From Chitinivibrionales bacterium (GTDB taxonomy: Bacteria; Fibrobacterota; Chitinivibrionia; Chitinivibrionales; JANQEN01): DNA of 64,000 nt. Of this stretch, positions 36,443 to 46,009 are shown piece by piece (position 1 is the stretch's first letter; every line of letters begins with the position of its first letter). Position numbers and translations under genes: made by a program. The DNA lies in the NCBI GenBank assembly GCA_028278335.1, contig JANQEN010000055.1:62001-126000 (forward strand), written 5' to 3'. The notes beneath the pieces were generated by a model. The model was not told the DNA's origin. It did no database searches and saw only the letters and a list, made by a program, of their open reading frames with translations.

Positions 36443-38299
36443 TTAGGGACATGTCCATTTTGCTGGGTCTAACGTCTTTAATCCGGTCATTTTCGGTTTA
36501 TGTTTGACACTATCCCCATTTTGAGCAGGTCGTATATAAATAGTACCGTCAGGTTTTAAAACTCTCACATCACTAGCTCCGACTCGACTCAACACTCTTT
36601 CACCTGGGACTGATGAGACGCCACCATAGCTTGATTTAACAAAACTATCAACTTTAGCAGTATCAACTTCTTGCTTTCCCTTTGCTCCTGTTTTTCTCAG
36701 TCCAGCTCCATGACCTGGTAGACCAATATCTATTGACCATTGTTCACCACTGGTATATGCATCATTTTCAGCTTCCATAACCGTGTCCATTTCTGATCCT
36801 TGAATTGCATGCCATCCCTCATGGTAGACAACAAAGGCAAAAGTCTCACAGGAAACCGTATCCTTAAGTCCTATTCTGTTCCCCCCTTGAAATCCACCAG
36901 AATTGAATGTATGTGAAGACCAAGTAGTGCCATCATATTTTTCAACCTTAAAAGTTCTGCTTGTAAAAGTTTTTACAATTTTTGAGGGCATTATGTTCTC
37001 AACGAGATTTCTATTCCAAGGACATAATATTTTTAATATACAGCTCCAAGTCCAGGGATCACTTTTTTTAGCTGGTAATGTAAAGGCTGGAAATTTTTTA
37101 TCCAAGGCATCAATTGTTTTATATCCTACCCTTCCGTCATCAGACAGTCCATTTGCTTTTTGGAATTTTTTCACAGCCTCCTTAGTCTCACTTTTAAAAA
37201 CGCCATCGGTTCCCCATTTTTTAAGATAAAATCCTAAATCAACCAGCAACTGTTGGATTCTTCTCACTTCAGTTCCTGTATCACCATATTCAATAACAGC
37301 TTTATTATCTAACACCTTTTCAAACAAATCATTCCCAGCCAAACGAGGTGATGTTAAGTTCGCCCTTTGAATCTTTCTCCCTATACTCCCATTTTGCTGA
37401 ATGGTATGGGTTAACTCATGGGCAAGAAGCTGTTTTCCCGAATTTGACTCTGGCTGATATTTTCCAGAATTAAAGTAGATGTTATTTCCCACAGTAAAGG
37501 CCTGAGAATTCAACTGCTGATTCATTTGCACAGCAGTATCATTGGTATGCACCTTTACATTGCTAAAATCTGAGCCAAATCTATTCTCCATGAAACTCTG
37601 AGTTGTTGAGGGAAGGTTGTTACCGCTTCCCTTTGAGCTAGTTATTGAATTTTCTATGCTCGATGTAGCAGATTGATCTTCTCTCCTTTGAAGCCCCTTG
37701 GGCTGTGCTATTTCATCTTCTTCAGCCATTTGAACAAGCGGTTTTGCTTGTAATTCTTCTTCTCCTACATCTAATTTTTGTAGTTGAAGTTTCGGCTGCA
37801 ACATCTCCTCCTCTTCTTCCATTGGCTGCTTTTGAAGCATCTTTGGTTGTGCCATTTCTTCCTCTTCTTCCTGCTTTTGCAGGAGTGACTTTGCTTGGAG
37901 CATTTCCTCCTCTTCCTCCATGGGCTGCTTTTTGAGCATCTTTGGCTGCGCCATTTCCTCTTCTTCCTCTTGCTTTTGCAAAAGAGACTTTGCTTGGAGC
38001 ATCTCCTCCTCTTCCTCCATGGGTTGTGTTTGCAGCAATGGAGTTATGGTATTTGCCAATGGCTTCTGTTGCATTGTCGGTTCATCAAGACAGGAGGAAC
38101 AACTCCGTTGAACAGTTTCCGAGGAAGGCATATTCATGACCTGGTTTGCAACGTGATCAGCTTCTTGCTCGTAGTGATCATTTGCCTTACCAATAGTTAA
38201 TGCTTTTTGAATAATTGGTGATGTTGATTTCGGTTTAGGTCGCTGTGCTGCAGGACTAAAATTGGTCTCTTTTTTTTGGGATGTCAACTTTTTAGGCAT
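36443..38299 (-). CDS. eCIS-associated DUF4157 protein with PG-binding and second zincin domain
   Basis: A 618-aa protein, GAGGAGG before the ATG, no signal peptide. In order: tag NFSPAA (13-18); IIQKALTIGKANDHYEQEAD (29-48); acidic tandem repeats (about 92-190); DUF4157 zincin (about 237-300) with HELTH at 294-298; a peptidoglycan-binding domain (about 338-400); and a second zincin-like domain with HEGWH at 493-497 and Glu near 509-511 (MEAENDAY). DUF4157 is the domain most strongly linked to eCIS clusters. Here it probably acts as, or carries, the toxin. The C-terminal part (about 540-618) has no known family. Confidence 0.88.
   Translation of the reverse strand: MPKKLTSQKKETNFSPAAQRPKPKSTSPIIQKALTIGKANDHYEQEADHVANQVMNMPSSETVQRSCSSCLDEPTMQQKPLANTITPLLQTQPMEEEEEMLQAKSLLQKQEEEEEMAQPKMLKKQPMEEEEEMLQAKSLLQKQEEEEEMAQPKMLQKQPMEEEEEMLQPKLQLQKLDVGEEELQAKPLVQMAEEDEIAQPKGLQRREDQSATSSIENSITSSKGSGNNLPSTTQSFMENRFGSDFSNVKVHTNDTAVQMNQQLNSQAFTVGNNIYFNSGKYQPESNSGKQLLAHELTHTIQQNGSIGRKIQRANLTSPRLAGNDLFEKVLDNKAVIEYGDTGTEVRRIQQLLVDLGFYLKKWGTDGVFKSETKEAVKKFQKANGLSDDGRVGYKTIDALDKKFPAFTLPAKKSDPWTWSCILKILCPWNRNLVENIMPSKIVKTFTSRTFKVEKYDGTTWSSHTFNSGGFQGGNRIGLKDTVSCETFAFVVYHEGWHAIQGSEMDTVMEAENDAYTSGEQWSIDIGLPGHGAGLRKTGAKGKQEVDTAKVDSFVKSSYGGVSSVPGERVLSRVGASDVRVLKPDGTIYIRPAQNGDSVKHKPKMTGLKTLDPAKWTCP
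37790..38026 (-). repeat. Tandem 99-bp coding repeats (acidic 33-aa units)
   Basis: Two full copies plus a diverged third of a unit starting QPMEEEEEMLQAKSLLQKQE within the DUF4157 gene, residues about 92-170. Each unit has two blocks of five glutamates. At the DNA level the blocks show as repeated CCTCCTCTTCCTCCATGG. It is internal to the gene and in frame. Confidence 0.8.
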
Positions 38300-38313
38300 A
38301 CCTGCCTCCTCAA

Positions 38314-39690
38314 TTATATAGTTTTACCATCTTTTTCAAGTTCCCGTTTTATCCCCTCAAGTATATCATCATAGCGGATAACATTCTCTTTTCGGTTAAT
38401 AGCCATTAATGAACTATGACGGACAACATTAATGATTGATCCCCCGGCAATCTTAAATTTCTCAGCTATCATTTTCAAGTCAAGTTCAGGTTCAAAGACC
38501 GATTTATCGCTAAAGGAATTTTCCCATAAAAGCAACCGCTCCTTTGCCTTTGGAATTGTAAAAGAAATAACTGCCTGTAACCTGCGACTAAAGGCATCAT
38601 CAATGTTGCTTTTCTGGTTTGTTGCCAAAATCACCAGGCCTCTATAGTCCTCTAATCGTTGTAATAAATATGATATTTCCTGATTCGCATACTTGTCATG
38701 GGCATCACTGATTGTTGTTCTTTTGCCCAGCAAAGCATCGGCTTCATCAAAAAAGAGTACCCAATTTTTATTCTCTGCTTTTTGAAAAACTTTTTCCAAA
38801 TTTTTTGCTGTCTCACCGATATATTTAGAAACCACCGTAGATAGGTCTATTCGATACACATCCGTTCCAGACCATTTACCGAACAGACAGGCAGTCAAAG
38901 TCTTTCCTGTACCAGGAGGGCCATGGAAAAGAATTTTATAACCGGGTTTTAGTTTTTTTTGCATACCCCAATCTATCATCAATGTTTTTTGATGAACCAG
39001 CCAGGCTTTTATCTCCTCTAACTGCTTTTTTGTATAATCATCAACAATGAGATCTTCCCAACCAAGAGGTGTGGTTATTAATTTTGCTGGAAATTCGGTA
39101 CTAAACCGCGGCTTTCTTAAATCGCAGGTAGTAAAAAGGTCAATGACCTCTTCATTTACTTTTAGAAGAGCACTGCTCTCAGGCTCATTACTATTTAAAC
39201 TTTCCATTGAAATAATAGTATGCAAATGGAAGAAGTGCTCCGGTCGAAAGAGTGGCATTAGGGAGAATCGTTTAGCTAAATCGTTGCCCGCAAGAATAAA
39301 GAGTGCCGTCTCTACTGTTGGGAGGAATCCACCATGTGAAGATCCATTAACGCCACCAAACTCGGTGAATCCTCGATCGGTAAATGTATTCTTTGTAAAA
39401 AACACATCTAAAAGCTGTGGCGCCACATGTGGTGCAAGACTTAACAGTAGAATGATTCTTTCTTCTACTGTCAATTGATAGTAGGTTATAAAATCTGCAT
39501 AAGCGCTACTCTTCTGATCAATCTCCGGAGGTGCTATATCATAAATCGAAGAATACTCACAATCCTTCTGAAAGGCTAATTTTAGGCGCGTATTGACTAC
39601 TTGAGAAAACCACTCAAAATCTCTATGCAGAGCCTGAGCATTGAGATAAGTCGTATTTGTCTTTTTATGATTCTCAGTCTTGGTTACCAT
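38314..39690 (-). CDS. eCIS AAA+ ATPase (Pvc15/Afp15-like)
   Basis: A 458-aa AAA+ protein from the ATG at 39690, which overlaps the tape-measure stop by 7 bp; a longer frame to 39744 would invade that gene and is less likely. Walker A is FHGPPGTGKTLTA (about 255-262), Walker B is VLFFDEADALLGKR, followed by the sensor motif LVILATNQKS and arginine finger region FSRRLQAV. The N-terminal ~200 residues are the eCIS-specific part. In Afp/PVC systems this ATPase is needed for assembly or cargo loading but is not in the finished particle. Its position between tape measure and cargo genes fits that. Confidence 0.93.
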   Translation of the reverse strand: MVTKTENHKKTNTTYLNAQALHRDFEWFSQVVNTRLKLAFQKDCEYSSIYDIAPPEIDQKSSAYADFITYYQLTVEERIILLLSLAPHVAPQLLDVFFTKNTFTDRGFTEFGGVNGSSHGGFLPTVETALFILAGNDLAKRFSLMPLFRPEHFFHLHTIISMESLNSNEPESSALLKVNEEVIDLFTTCDLRKPRFSTEFPAKLITTPLGWEDLIVDDYTKKQLEEIKAWLVHQKTLMIDWGMQKKLKPGYKILFHGPPGTGKTLTACLFGKWSGTDVYRIDLSTVVSKYIGETAKNLEKVFQKAENKNWVLFFDEADALLGKRTTISDAHDKYANQEISYLLQRLEDYRGLVILATNQKSNIDDAFSRRLQAVISFTIPKAKERLLLWENSFSDKSVFEPELDLKMIAEKFKIAGGSIINVVRHSSLMAINRKENVIRYDDILEGIKRELEKDGKTI

Positions 39691-42242
39691 TCGACGTATA
39701 CAAACTCCTTCATCCAGGGCAGCTTTATCACGGAAAACCCCCATGGTATTTTTGACAATAATATATCTACTGTTTTACGTTCGACAACCAATTTCCACCC
39801 GTTGTCAACTCTACTTAATTTTCCATCTCTTTGAAAGAATCCTGTACGCAAAGCCTCAGGAGAGCTGCCCTTTAAGGCACTCCAATGTTTGACAATTGTA
39901 GCTAGGAGTTTCTCAGCTTCATCTTTCTCTGTTTGAGATAAACAAATATCTTTGCTCACTGTCTCTTCAAAGGGTATGGCACAGAGGATTTTATAGAGTG
40001 TCATAACATGTTCATGCTCATTCAAAGCTTGTGTTGCTACATAATGTAATAGATGTACTGCTTTGCATTGAGCATGAATGTTTACAAACTTGCTATTTTC
40101 TATAAGCGATAGTTCTTTAAAAATTGTCGATAAAAATGGTGTAACAATAACAATTCCTGCGTTTTCAACAAAGTGTGATGATGAATTTAGTTCATTCCTA
40201 AATTTTATGATTAGCTGATTATCAGTTTTTCTAGTGTGAATTGTTTGAGGTTCGTCAATCCCTGTACTATGTATTAATTTTACTGGTTCTATCTCTTTTG
40301 GGTTAACCTCTTCTCCTGACTCATTTTCATCTGTTGGAGAATGTGTCTTTTTCACTTCTTTATTCTGTATATGTTTTTTCTCTACATTGATATATTTACT
40401 ATTACCTTTTTGTGAATCGTTCCGATCTTTCAACTCGCCAATTTTATCATTAGTAATTGATTCAAGAGATACTTTTTCTAAAGTGTTGTCTAATTTATTC
40501 TTTTGAGCAGTATGAGCCAACTCTTTATCTGACGATTCTTTTGATACCTTATGTGGCGTTTGCATTTTAGTATTTTGCAAAGGATGTTCAGATTCTTGCT
40601 TATATCTTACCCTTTCTGGCGTTTCTTTTTCCTGTTCAATGATGTGTTTATAATCATTTTCAGATTGTTGTGTGTTCACCAAACCCTCTTTATTCAATGT
40701 ACTTTGCTTAGAAACTTTTTCTATCTCATTGTGTTTAAAGGAAGTTTTCATCTCCTCTTGATTATCAGACCTTTTATCTTTTTCAGAACCACTTTTTTGA
40801 CAAAATTGATCGCTATCTTGAGTAATATCTTTTGTATATGTTTCATCGGCTACTCCTCCACTAATGCTTGTATTCCTCGTTATCACTTCCGTGTTGTCAG
40901 TGTTTTGCAGCTCCTGATCACACTCTCTACTCTTCTTATCCAAATCTTTGATATTGTTTATGGAATCTCGCACAGGTATATTCTCTATAGTTCTTACACG
41001 TTCAAGTTCTTCATCAGAGGATGTTAAGCTCTTTTTTATCTCTTTACTTTTTCCATCTCTTTGTATATCGGACAGGTTATCTATATGTAAAGGAGACAGA
41101 TATGGATATGTGGCGCATAACTCGTTACATAGGCTATACTGTGCATTTCCTAGAGCCTTTTTGTAAAGATTCTGTACAGCAACTTCTTTGGGGCCATCTA
41201 CTATTTTTGGAGTTGTCGATTCAAGCAGACCAGTAATAATAGTTTGAGATGAGAGTGGCTGGTTGTCAGATTGAATTGAGTATACAATAAGGGATTGAAT
41301 AAAGTTTCCGAGGATAGATTTAACATCTTTTTGCTCTGTAATTTGCTGAATGAGTTGAATAGACTCCTCTAATATCGTTCTATGGTGGGCTGATACTCGT
41401 TTTGATAAAACAGAAACAATCTTTTGGTCGTTTAACCCTAAAGTAGAAATGATGTGTCGTAACATCTCATCTTTTTTAACCGATTGTTCTGAGTGTAAAG
41501 AGAATACATAGGCAACAGTATAACAATGTTGAATCAGCAATTGGCTATCTAAATCTGCCGCACTTTTAATGTATAGATTTTTGGAAATGAGATTAACAAT
41601 CTTCTTTATTTGCAAACACAGTTTACTGGGAAGAACCAAAGACATCACCTGATCACAAAGAGAGAAAGAGCATTGATGCACCAAACGTTTCACAACTTGG
41701 TTAGAGCTCCTAAGAAGTTTAGTAAGTTCAGCAAGCTGTGATTTGTTGATGTGGGGCAGCTCCTTGTCTAAATGCTGTTCCAATTGTTGAAAGGAAACTT
41801 TTGGAGCCCATTGAGGGAAGGTACCATTGACTAGATAGTATAAAAATATCGAATAGGATAGGTCTCCTATACTCATTGTCTCAATAGATTGAGATTGATG
41901 ACTCTCTTCTCTATAATTTGAATTGTAAGGTGAAAAACTTTTAGAAGGAACTGTTTTAGTAAGAGACTGTTGTAATTCTTGAGAGAAAAGGGTTGGTAAT
42001 GAATCGGCTACACGCTTCTCAATGTCCTCTTCAAAAATGTCTCCCAAATCAAGAGTCATTCGAGAAATTCTAAGGTACTCTTTTTCACCAACCGCCTCTG
42101 TTAAAATAGTGGTAATTTTCTGTGCAATAACATCCTTTACTGCATTCCCAAAACGTTGTTGAGTTTTAAAAGCGGTTTGTTCATTGCCAAGAGTTAGTTC
42201 TATCTGTTGAGATCCGATCGTGTGTTGATCTTTCGTTAACAT
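39684..42242 (-). CDS. eCIS tape-measure protein (Pvc14/Afp14-like)
   Basis: An 852-aa protein of the contractile-injection-system tape-measure family. The N-terminal segment (residues about 5-95, e.g. IGSQQIELTLGNEQTAFKTQ) and the C-terminal signature (GKLSRVDNGWKLVVERKTVD, then LPWGFSVIKLPWM) are the family hallmarks. It sets particle length. The central portion, about residues 375-690, is low-complexity (Lys, Glu, Ser, Thr, Asn) and unlike the helical flanks, so the ruler may be longer than it looks or variable. It precedes the ATPase with overlap. Confidence 0.9.
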   Translation of the reverse strand: MLTKDQHTIGSQQIELTLGNEQTAFKTQQRFGNAVKDVIAQKITTILTEAVGEKEYLRISRMTLDLGDIFEEDIEKRVADSLPTLFSQELQQSLTKTVPSKSFSPYNSNYREESHQSQSIETMSIGDLSYSIFLYYLVNGTFPQWAPKVSFQQLEQHLDKELPHINKSQLAELTKLLRSSNQVVKRLVHQCSFSLCDQVMSLVLPSKLCLQIKKIVNLISKNLYIKSAADLDSQLLIQHCYTVAYVFSLHSEQSVKKDEMLRHIISTLGLNDQKIVSVLSKRVSAHHRTILEESIQLIQQITEQKDVKSILGNFIQSLIVYSIQSDNQPLSSQTIITGLLESTTPKIVDGPKEVAVQNLYKKALGNAQYSLCNELCATYPYLSPLHIDNLSDIQRDGKSKEIKKSLTSSDEELERVRTIENIPVRDSINNIKDLDKKSRECDQELQNTDNTEVITRNTSISGGVADETYTKDITQDSDQFCQKSGSEKDKRSDNQEEMKTSFKHNEIEKVSKQSTLNKEGLVNTQQSENDYKHIIEQEKETPERVRYKQESEHPLQNTKMQTPHKVSKESSDKELAHTAQKNKLDNTLEKVSLESITNDKIGELKDRNDSQKGNSKYINVEKKHIQNKEVKKTHSPTDENESGEEVNPKEIEPVKLIHSTGIDEPQTIHTRKTDNQLIIKFRNELNSSSHFVENAGIVIVTPFLSTIFKELSLIENSKFVNIHAQCKAVHLLHYVATQALNEHEHVMTLYKILCAIPFEETVSKDICLSQTEKDEAEKLLATIVKHWSALKGSSPEALRTGFFQRDGKLSRVDNGWKLVVERKTVDILLSKIPWGFSVIKLPWMKEFVYVEW

Positions 42243-42256
42243 AGAGTCATCATGCC

Positions 42257-45200
42257 CTACATCTTTCCGGCAATACCTTTACCAACACTATCAATAAATT
42301 TATCAGGCAAATACTCATTAGTGCTATCAGACCAAGCATCAACCTCTTTACTCATATCCAATTCTGGACTTGCCTTAATCTGCTCTCTTGTCTCTTTGAG
42401 TGCAGTTTTGGTTGTCTTGCTAAACTCCTGGGGTTGCTCTAAAGCCAGTCGCTCTGCATAAGAGAGAGTAAGTGTTTTATAGGCATCAACAAGTAACACT
42501 TTCTCTTTACCGGTTGATCGCTGTATCTCTTTGTAAAGATCATCCCTATTTTTACGATACTCATTGTTAATCTTTATAATATTCATCTCTTTTTCATTGG
42601 CAAATTTATCAACAGCTTCAGAAACGCCATAAATTGGTGTTCCTGGTTTGAGATCTTCACTCTCCTTAATCTCTTCAATCTTTTGATGATGCCTTCCAAG
42701 TCGTTTCTTTGATGCCTCGGAAACTTCTAAAGCCTCCTTTGAGCCTGGTTTTATCTTCATCTCTTCATAGAGTTCACCATATTTTTGATTCTCTTCCTGC
42801 GACTCTTCACTCAATTCGAAATCAAAGAAATTTGTTCCCTCTACTATTTTCATGCCCTGTATTTGTGCATTATGCTTGTCTGCCGTTGCAGCAAACTTAT
42901 ACTCTCCTTCAGGAATTTCTAAGGAGTATGATCCATCCGCTGCTGAGGTTGTCACATATTCCTTATTGCCATCAGCTATTTCTGCTCCTGCCAATTTCTT
43001 TTTCTTACCACCTGGGGGAAGAGAATAAACCGTTCCCGTAAGGACAGTCTTTTCCTGTGTTTCCGGTTCGGTGCAGAGAAAAATGGTAAATGTCGATGCA
43101 CCAACTTCACTATCATCTTTGGTGTTCTGTATTGAATAATCAAACTCATCTATAAGAATGGTTGCACTGGGATCCTCTTTTAATGCTTCTTCGACCTTCT
43201 TAACATCAGCTTGGTATACCATTATAGTTTTTCTTTTGCTTGTCTCAGGCTCATACACGCGCTTAACTAACTCAATCGATCCATATTTAGTCTCTTTAGG
43301 AACAATAGGAACAAAAACCGAAGGATCATATAAATTATTGATAATCTGAAACTCATTCTCATTATACACAAGGATTTTCATATCCTCGTCATCAAAGGGG
43401 CGGACAACCATACACTTGGGAAATACCAGTGGTGCAAGTGGGTCAGTTACAACCGGGCGTTTTGTCTCCTTGGGTCTGTAAAAGTAGGGTAAACTAAAGT
43501 CCGCAATAATTTTACCGGTAAATTGCTCTATATACTCTGACTCTTGCTCACTTAAATCATCAGAGTCAGTCTCTGTCTGATATACCAAAACAAAGGTGCC
43601 ACCTTTGGGGGTTCCAGCCAGATGCTCCAGCCCTCGATTCTCCTTAACAAAATCAAAGAGATTTTGTGACTGCTCCGTACCTACTTCTCGATTTTGAAGA
43701 TTATCCATGATAATGCGAATATCAATATATGGCCGGATTGCCAATGATGATAACAGTCGGTGAATCCATGAAAATATCTGTAAAGTAAAAAACACACTAT
43801 CCTTATAGTCTTCCTTCTTCACCTTACTTACCAAATACTTCATAATCTCTATGTCAAGTTCAATACATTTGGCATAGGCCCCTGTAAAGGTTGCCATTTT
43901 AAAAGCTTTTAAATCTAGGGTAAGGCTTTTTACAATTGTTCGAATATATTTGTTTAACGAAGCAAGCGTATCTTTAAGAAACTTTTCTTCCGGCGTTAAA
44001 TAGCCTGCTTCCTTTTCAGGTTGCTCAGTTGGGCCAGATTCAACTTTGGTAAGAAGTTGTTGATCCTTTTTCTTTGAGTAGCTTCCATCCATCACCTTAT
44101 TATAAGCGTAGATTGTCTTATTGTAATCACCACTTTTATGTCCAGAATTTTTATGAGCAGAGTACTCTAAATCCTTTAATTTTTGAGATTCCTCATGTTT
44201 TTCTACTCCTTTTTTAACAATCTTATCACCAGTGGTTGAAGCTAATGTTTTACTTGCTTTTCCAAATTCCTTAGTTTTTCGTTTCGTGGTCTCCCACTGC
44301 GTCTCAATGGAGTGAGTCAACCAAATAAGGTTGTTGAGAAACATGAGGATCTTACTACGCCAAATCCCATAGGTCACTTGTAAATCTTCATAACCATGAT
44401 CAACTGAATTTTCAGCGAAGGTTCCTTTGTCACCGGTATAGAGCATGAGTAATTCAATTGGAAGGTTTTTTGTCTTTTGAATAGTGTCAAGTGTTTCATA
44501 GACAGTTTTTGCATCCTTACCAAGATGACCTTCAATCCGGAAAAAGGGATATTTGTCGATTGAATAGTTTAGTGGCTCTGTAATAAATTCTGAGTTTGTC
44601 AATGATTCATCTACAAAATCCTCAGAATGATAGGATAGATGGTATCCAGCCCGGCACTTTCTAGTTGCATCAAAATCCCAGGTATGCTGTATTGATTCGC
44701 TTGTTCGATCTGCCATAAAATAGAAGGGAATCGACCGTTTCCCTATGGGAGAGGTCGCATCCAAGGAGGGCGTGATTTTAATTGGCCAATCTTCGACAAC
44801 TTCCTCTTCCTCAATTTCACCGGTAAAGGCATAACGATCAATCATCGAAAGCAGTCGTTTAAAGTTGCTGGCTACCCGCTTAAGGCGCAGTGCATTTCCA
44901 TTATAGATGGGGGGCTGTAAAAAGTGACTCCGAAACACAGAGGGTTCACAACTTTCTAAGGGATTGGTCTCGCCAAGATAGAGATGACGAGGCAGGATAT
45001 TTCTATCCGTACAACAGGCTGCCATCAAATCCATTGCCTCATCTATAAATTCATCGTAGCCACTAATAAGGTCTTTCACAAGATCATAGAGGTATTGAAT
45101 TGTCAGTGGGATGATTTCCGTCTCTTCTTTTACATTTTCCAAATACTCTTGAACCTCTGCAAGGATGGCCATTGCCTCAGTATACTCTTCTTCGCCAACA

Positions 45201-45997
45201 ATCCCTGAAAAGGCTGGTTTAAAGAGTTCATAGGCTGCATCAATTTTATCGGGTAGATGTTCTAGTACCCTAACAATTGCCTCTGCGTATAACAAAGCAA
45301 CCTTTGGATAGGTCTTCAAAGTAGATAGATTGAGCGCTTCCCCGGCATCTTCCTCATCAACAATTGAACAGAGACGTTGGATCGAGCCTGTATCAAGACG
45401 GTACTTCGCATTGAGTGCCGTAATCAAATCATTAGCATTGGAAATAGAAAGGTCTGATAACGTAGAATCGCTAGCCTTAATGATACTGACCGCATCACTT
45501 CGGTCAATCACCAAGAGGCGTAATTGAAAAACACGCCATTTCCCATGATCATCACAATTATCAGTTAAACAGGTTTCAATGGTTTCGTCCGAAGATTCAG
45601 CATACGCTAAGATCACCTTATTGGCTAACAGTGAGCCGTTAGTTGATAAGGGATCAGCCCCTTCGCTGGTGGACATAACCAATTCATAAACATCATTGGA
45701 TATATTCTCAAAGGGCGTATAATCCTCTGGGACCGAATAACTTTTTATGTGAGTAAAGGTTTTGGCATTTTCTAAACAGAGGAGAAATCCTTCAGAGGTT
45801 ATCCCACATCCCTTTGAAACAGTTACACTAAACTGCTCATCAATCGATAGATTTAATCCGCAGGCAATTCCAACGCCAATGAGTTTACAACGGGTATGCC
45901 GCTCCTGATCATCCAGGTAGGTAATCAATGAATTTAAATGATCATGATTTAATACCTGATTCTTCTCAAATACTGGATAGGTGTCTACTCCAACCAT
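42257..45997 (-). CDS. Large eCIS protein of unknown role with carboxypeptidase-regulatory-like domain
   Basis: A 1246-aa protein, AGAGGATATT before the ATG. The N-terminal ~150 residues (e.g. NHDHLNSLITYLDDQERHTR) resemble proteins found at the same place in FCB-group eCIS clusters. The middle is helical. A small beta domain lies about 983-1062 (LTGTVYSLPPGGKKKKLAGA, GSYSLEIPEGEY), like carboxypeptidase-regulatory/CNA-B repeats that form stalks. The C-terminus (1060-1246) is coiled and charged. It occupies the slot where Afp/PVC clusters have the tail fibre (Pvc13), so a fibre, baseplate collar or receptor-binding role is my inference. Confidence 0.75.
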   Translation of the reverse strand: MVGVDTYPVFEKNQVLNHDHLNSLITYLDDQERHTRCKLIGVGIACGLNLSIDEQFSVTVSKGCGITSEGFLLCLENAKTFTHIKSYSVPEDYTPFENISNDVYELVMSTSEGADPLSTNGSLLANKVILAYAESSDETIETCLTDNCDDHGKWRVFQLRLLVIDRSDAVSIIKASDSTLSDLSISNANDLITALNAKYRLDTGSIQRLCSIVDEEDAGEALNLSTLKTYPKVALLYAEAIVRVLEHLPDKIDAAYELFKPAFSGIVGEEEYTEAMAILAEVQEYLENVKEETEIIPLTIQYLYDLVKDLISGYDEFIDEAMDLMAACCTDRNILPRHLYLGETNPLESCEPSVFRSHFLQPPIYNGNALRLKRVASNFKRLLSMIDRYAFTGEIEEEEVVEDWPIKITPSLDATSPIGKRSIPFYFMADRTSESIQHTWDFDATRKCRAGYHLSYHSEDFVDESLTNSEFITEPLNYSIDKYPFFRIEGHLGKDAKTVYETLDTIQKTKNLPIELLMLYTGDKGTFAENSVDHGYEDLQVTYGIWRSKILMFLNNLIWLTHSIETQWETTKRKTKEFGKASKTLASTTGDKIVKKGVEKHEESQKLKDLEYSAHKNSGHKSGDYNKTIYAYNKVMDGSYSKKKDQQLLTKVESGPTEQPEKEAGYLTPEEKFLKDTLASLNKYIRTIVKSLTLDLKAFKMATFTGAYAKCIELDIEIMKYLVSKVKKEDYKDSVFFTLQIFSWIHRLLSSLAIRPYIDIRIIMDNLQNREVGTEQSQNLFDFVKENRGLEHLAGTPKGGTFVLVYQTETDSDDLSEQESEYIEQFTGKIIADFSLPYFYRPKETKRPVVTDPLAPLVFPKCMVVRPFDDEDMKILVYNENEFQIINNLYDPSVFVPIVPKETKYGSIELVKRVYEPETSKRKTIMVYQADVKKVEEALKEDPSATILIDEFDYSIQNTKDDSEVGASTFTIFLCTEPETQEKTVLTGTVYSLPPGGKKKKLAGAEIADGNKEYVTTSAADGSYSLEIPEGEYKFAATADKHNAQIQGMKIVEGTNFFDFELSEESQEENQKYGELYEEMKIKPGSKEALEVSEASKKRLGRHHQKIEEIKESEDLKPGTPIYGVSEAVDKFANEKEMNIIKINNEYRKNRDDLYKEIQRSTGKEKVLLVDAYKTLTLSYAERLALEQPQEFSKTTKTALKETREQIKASPELDMSKEVDAWSDSTNEYLPDKFIDSVGKGIAGKM

Positions 45998-46009
45998 AAT
46001 ATCCTCTTT

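Noticed and set aside
37829..38026. CRISPR-like periodic repeats
   Set aside because: The ~99-bp units have no spacers and encode in-frame acidic protein repeats.
39691..39744. Longer start of the AAA+ ATPase
   Set aside because: The extra 18 residues overlap the tape-measure coding region by 61 bp and are not like the family N-terminus.
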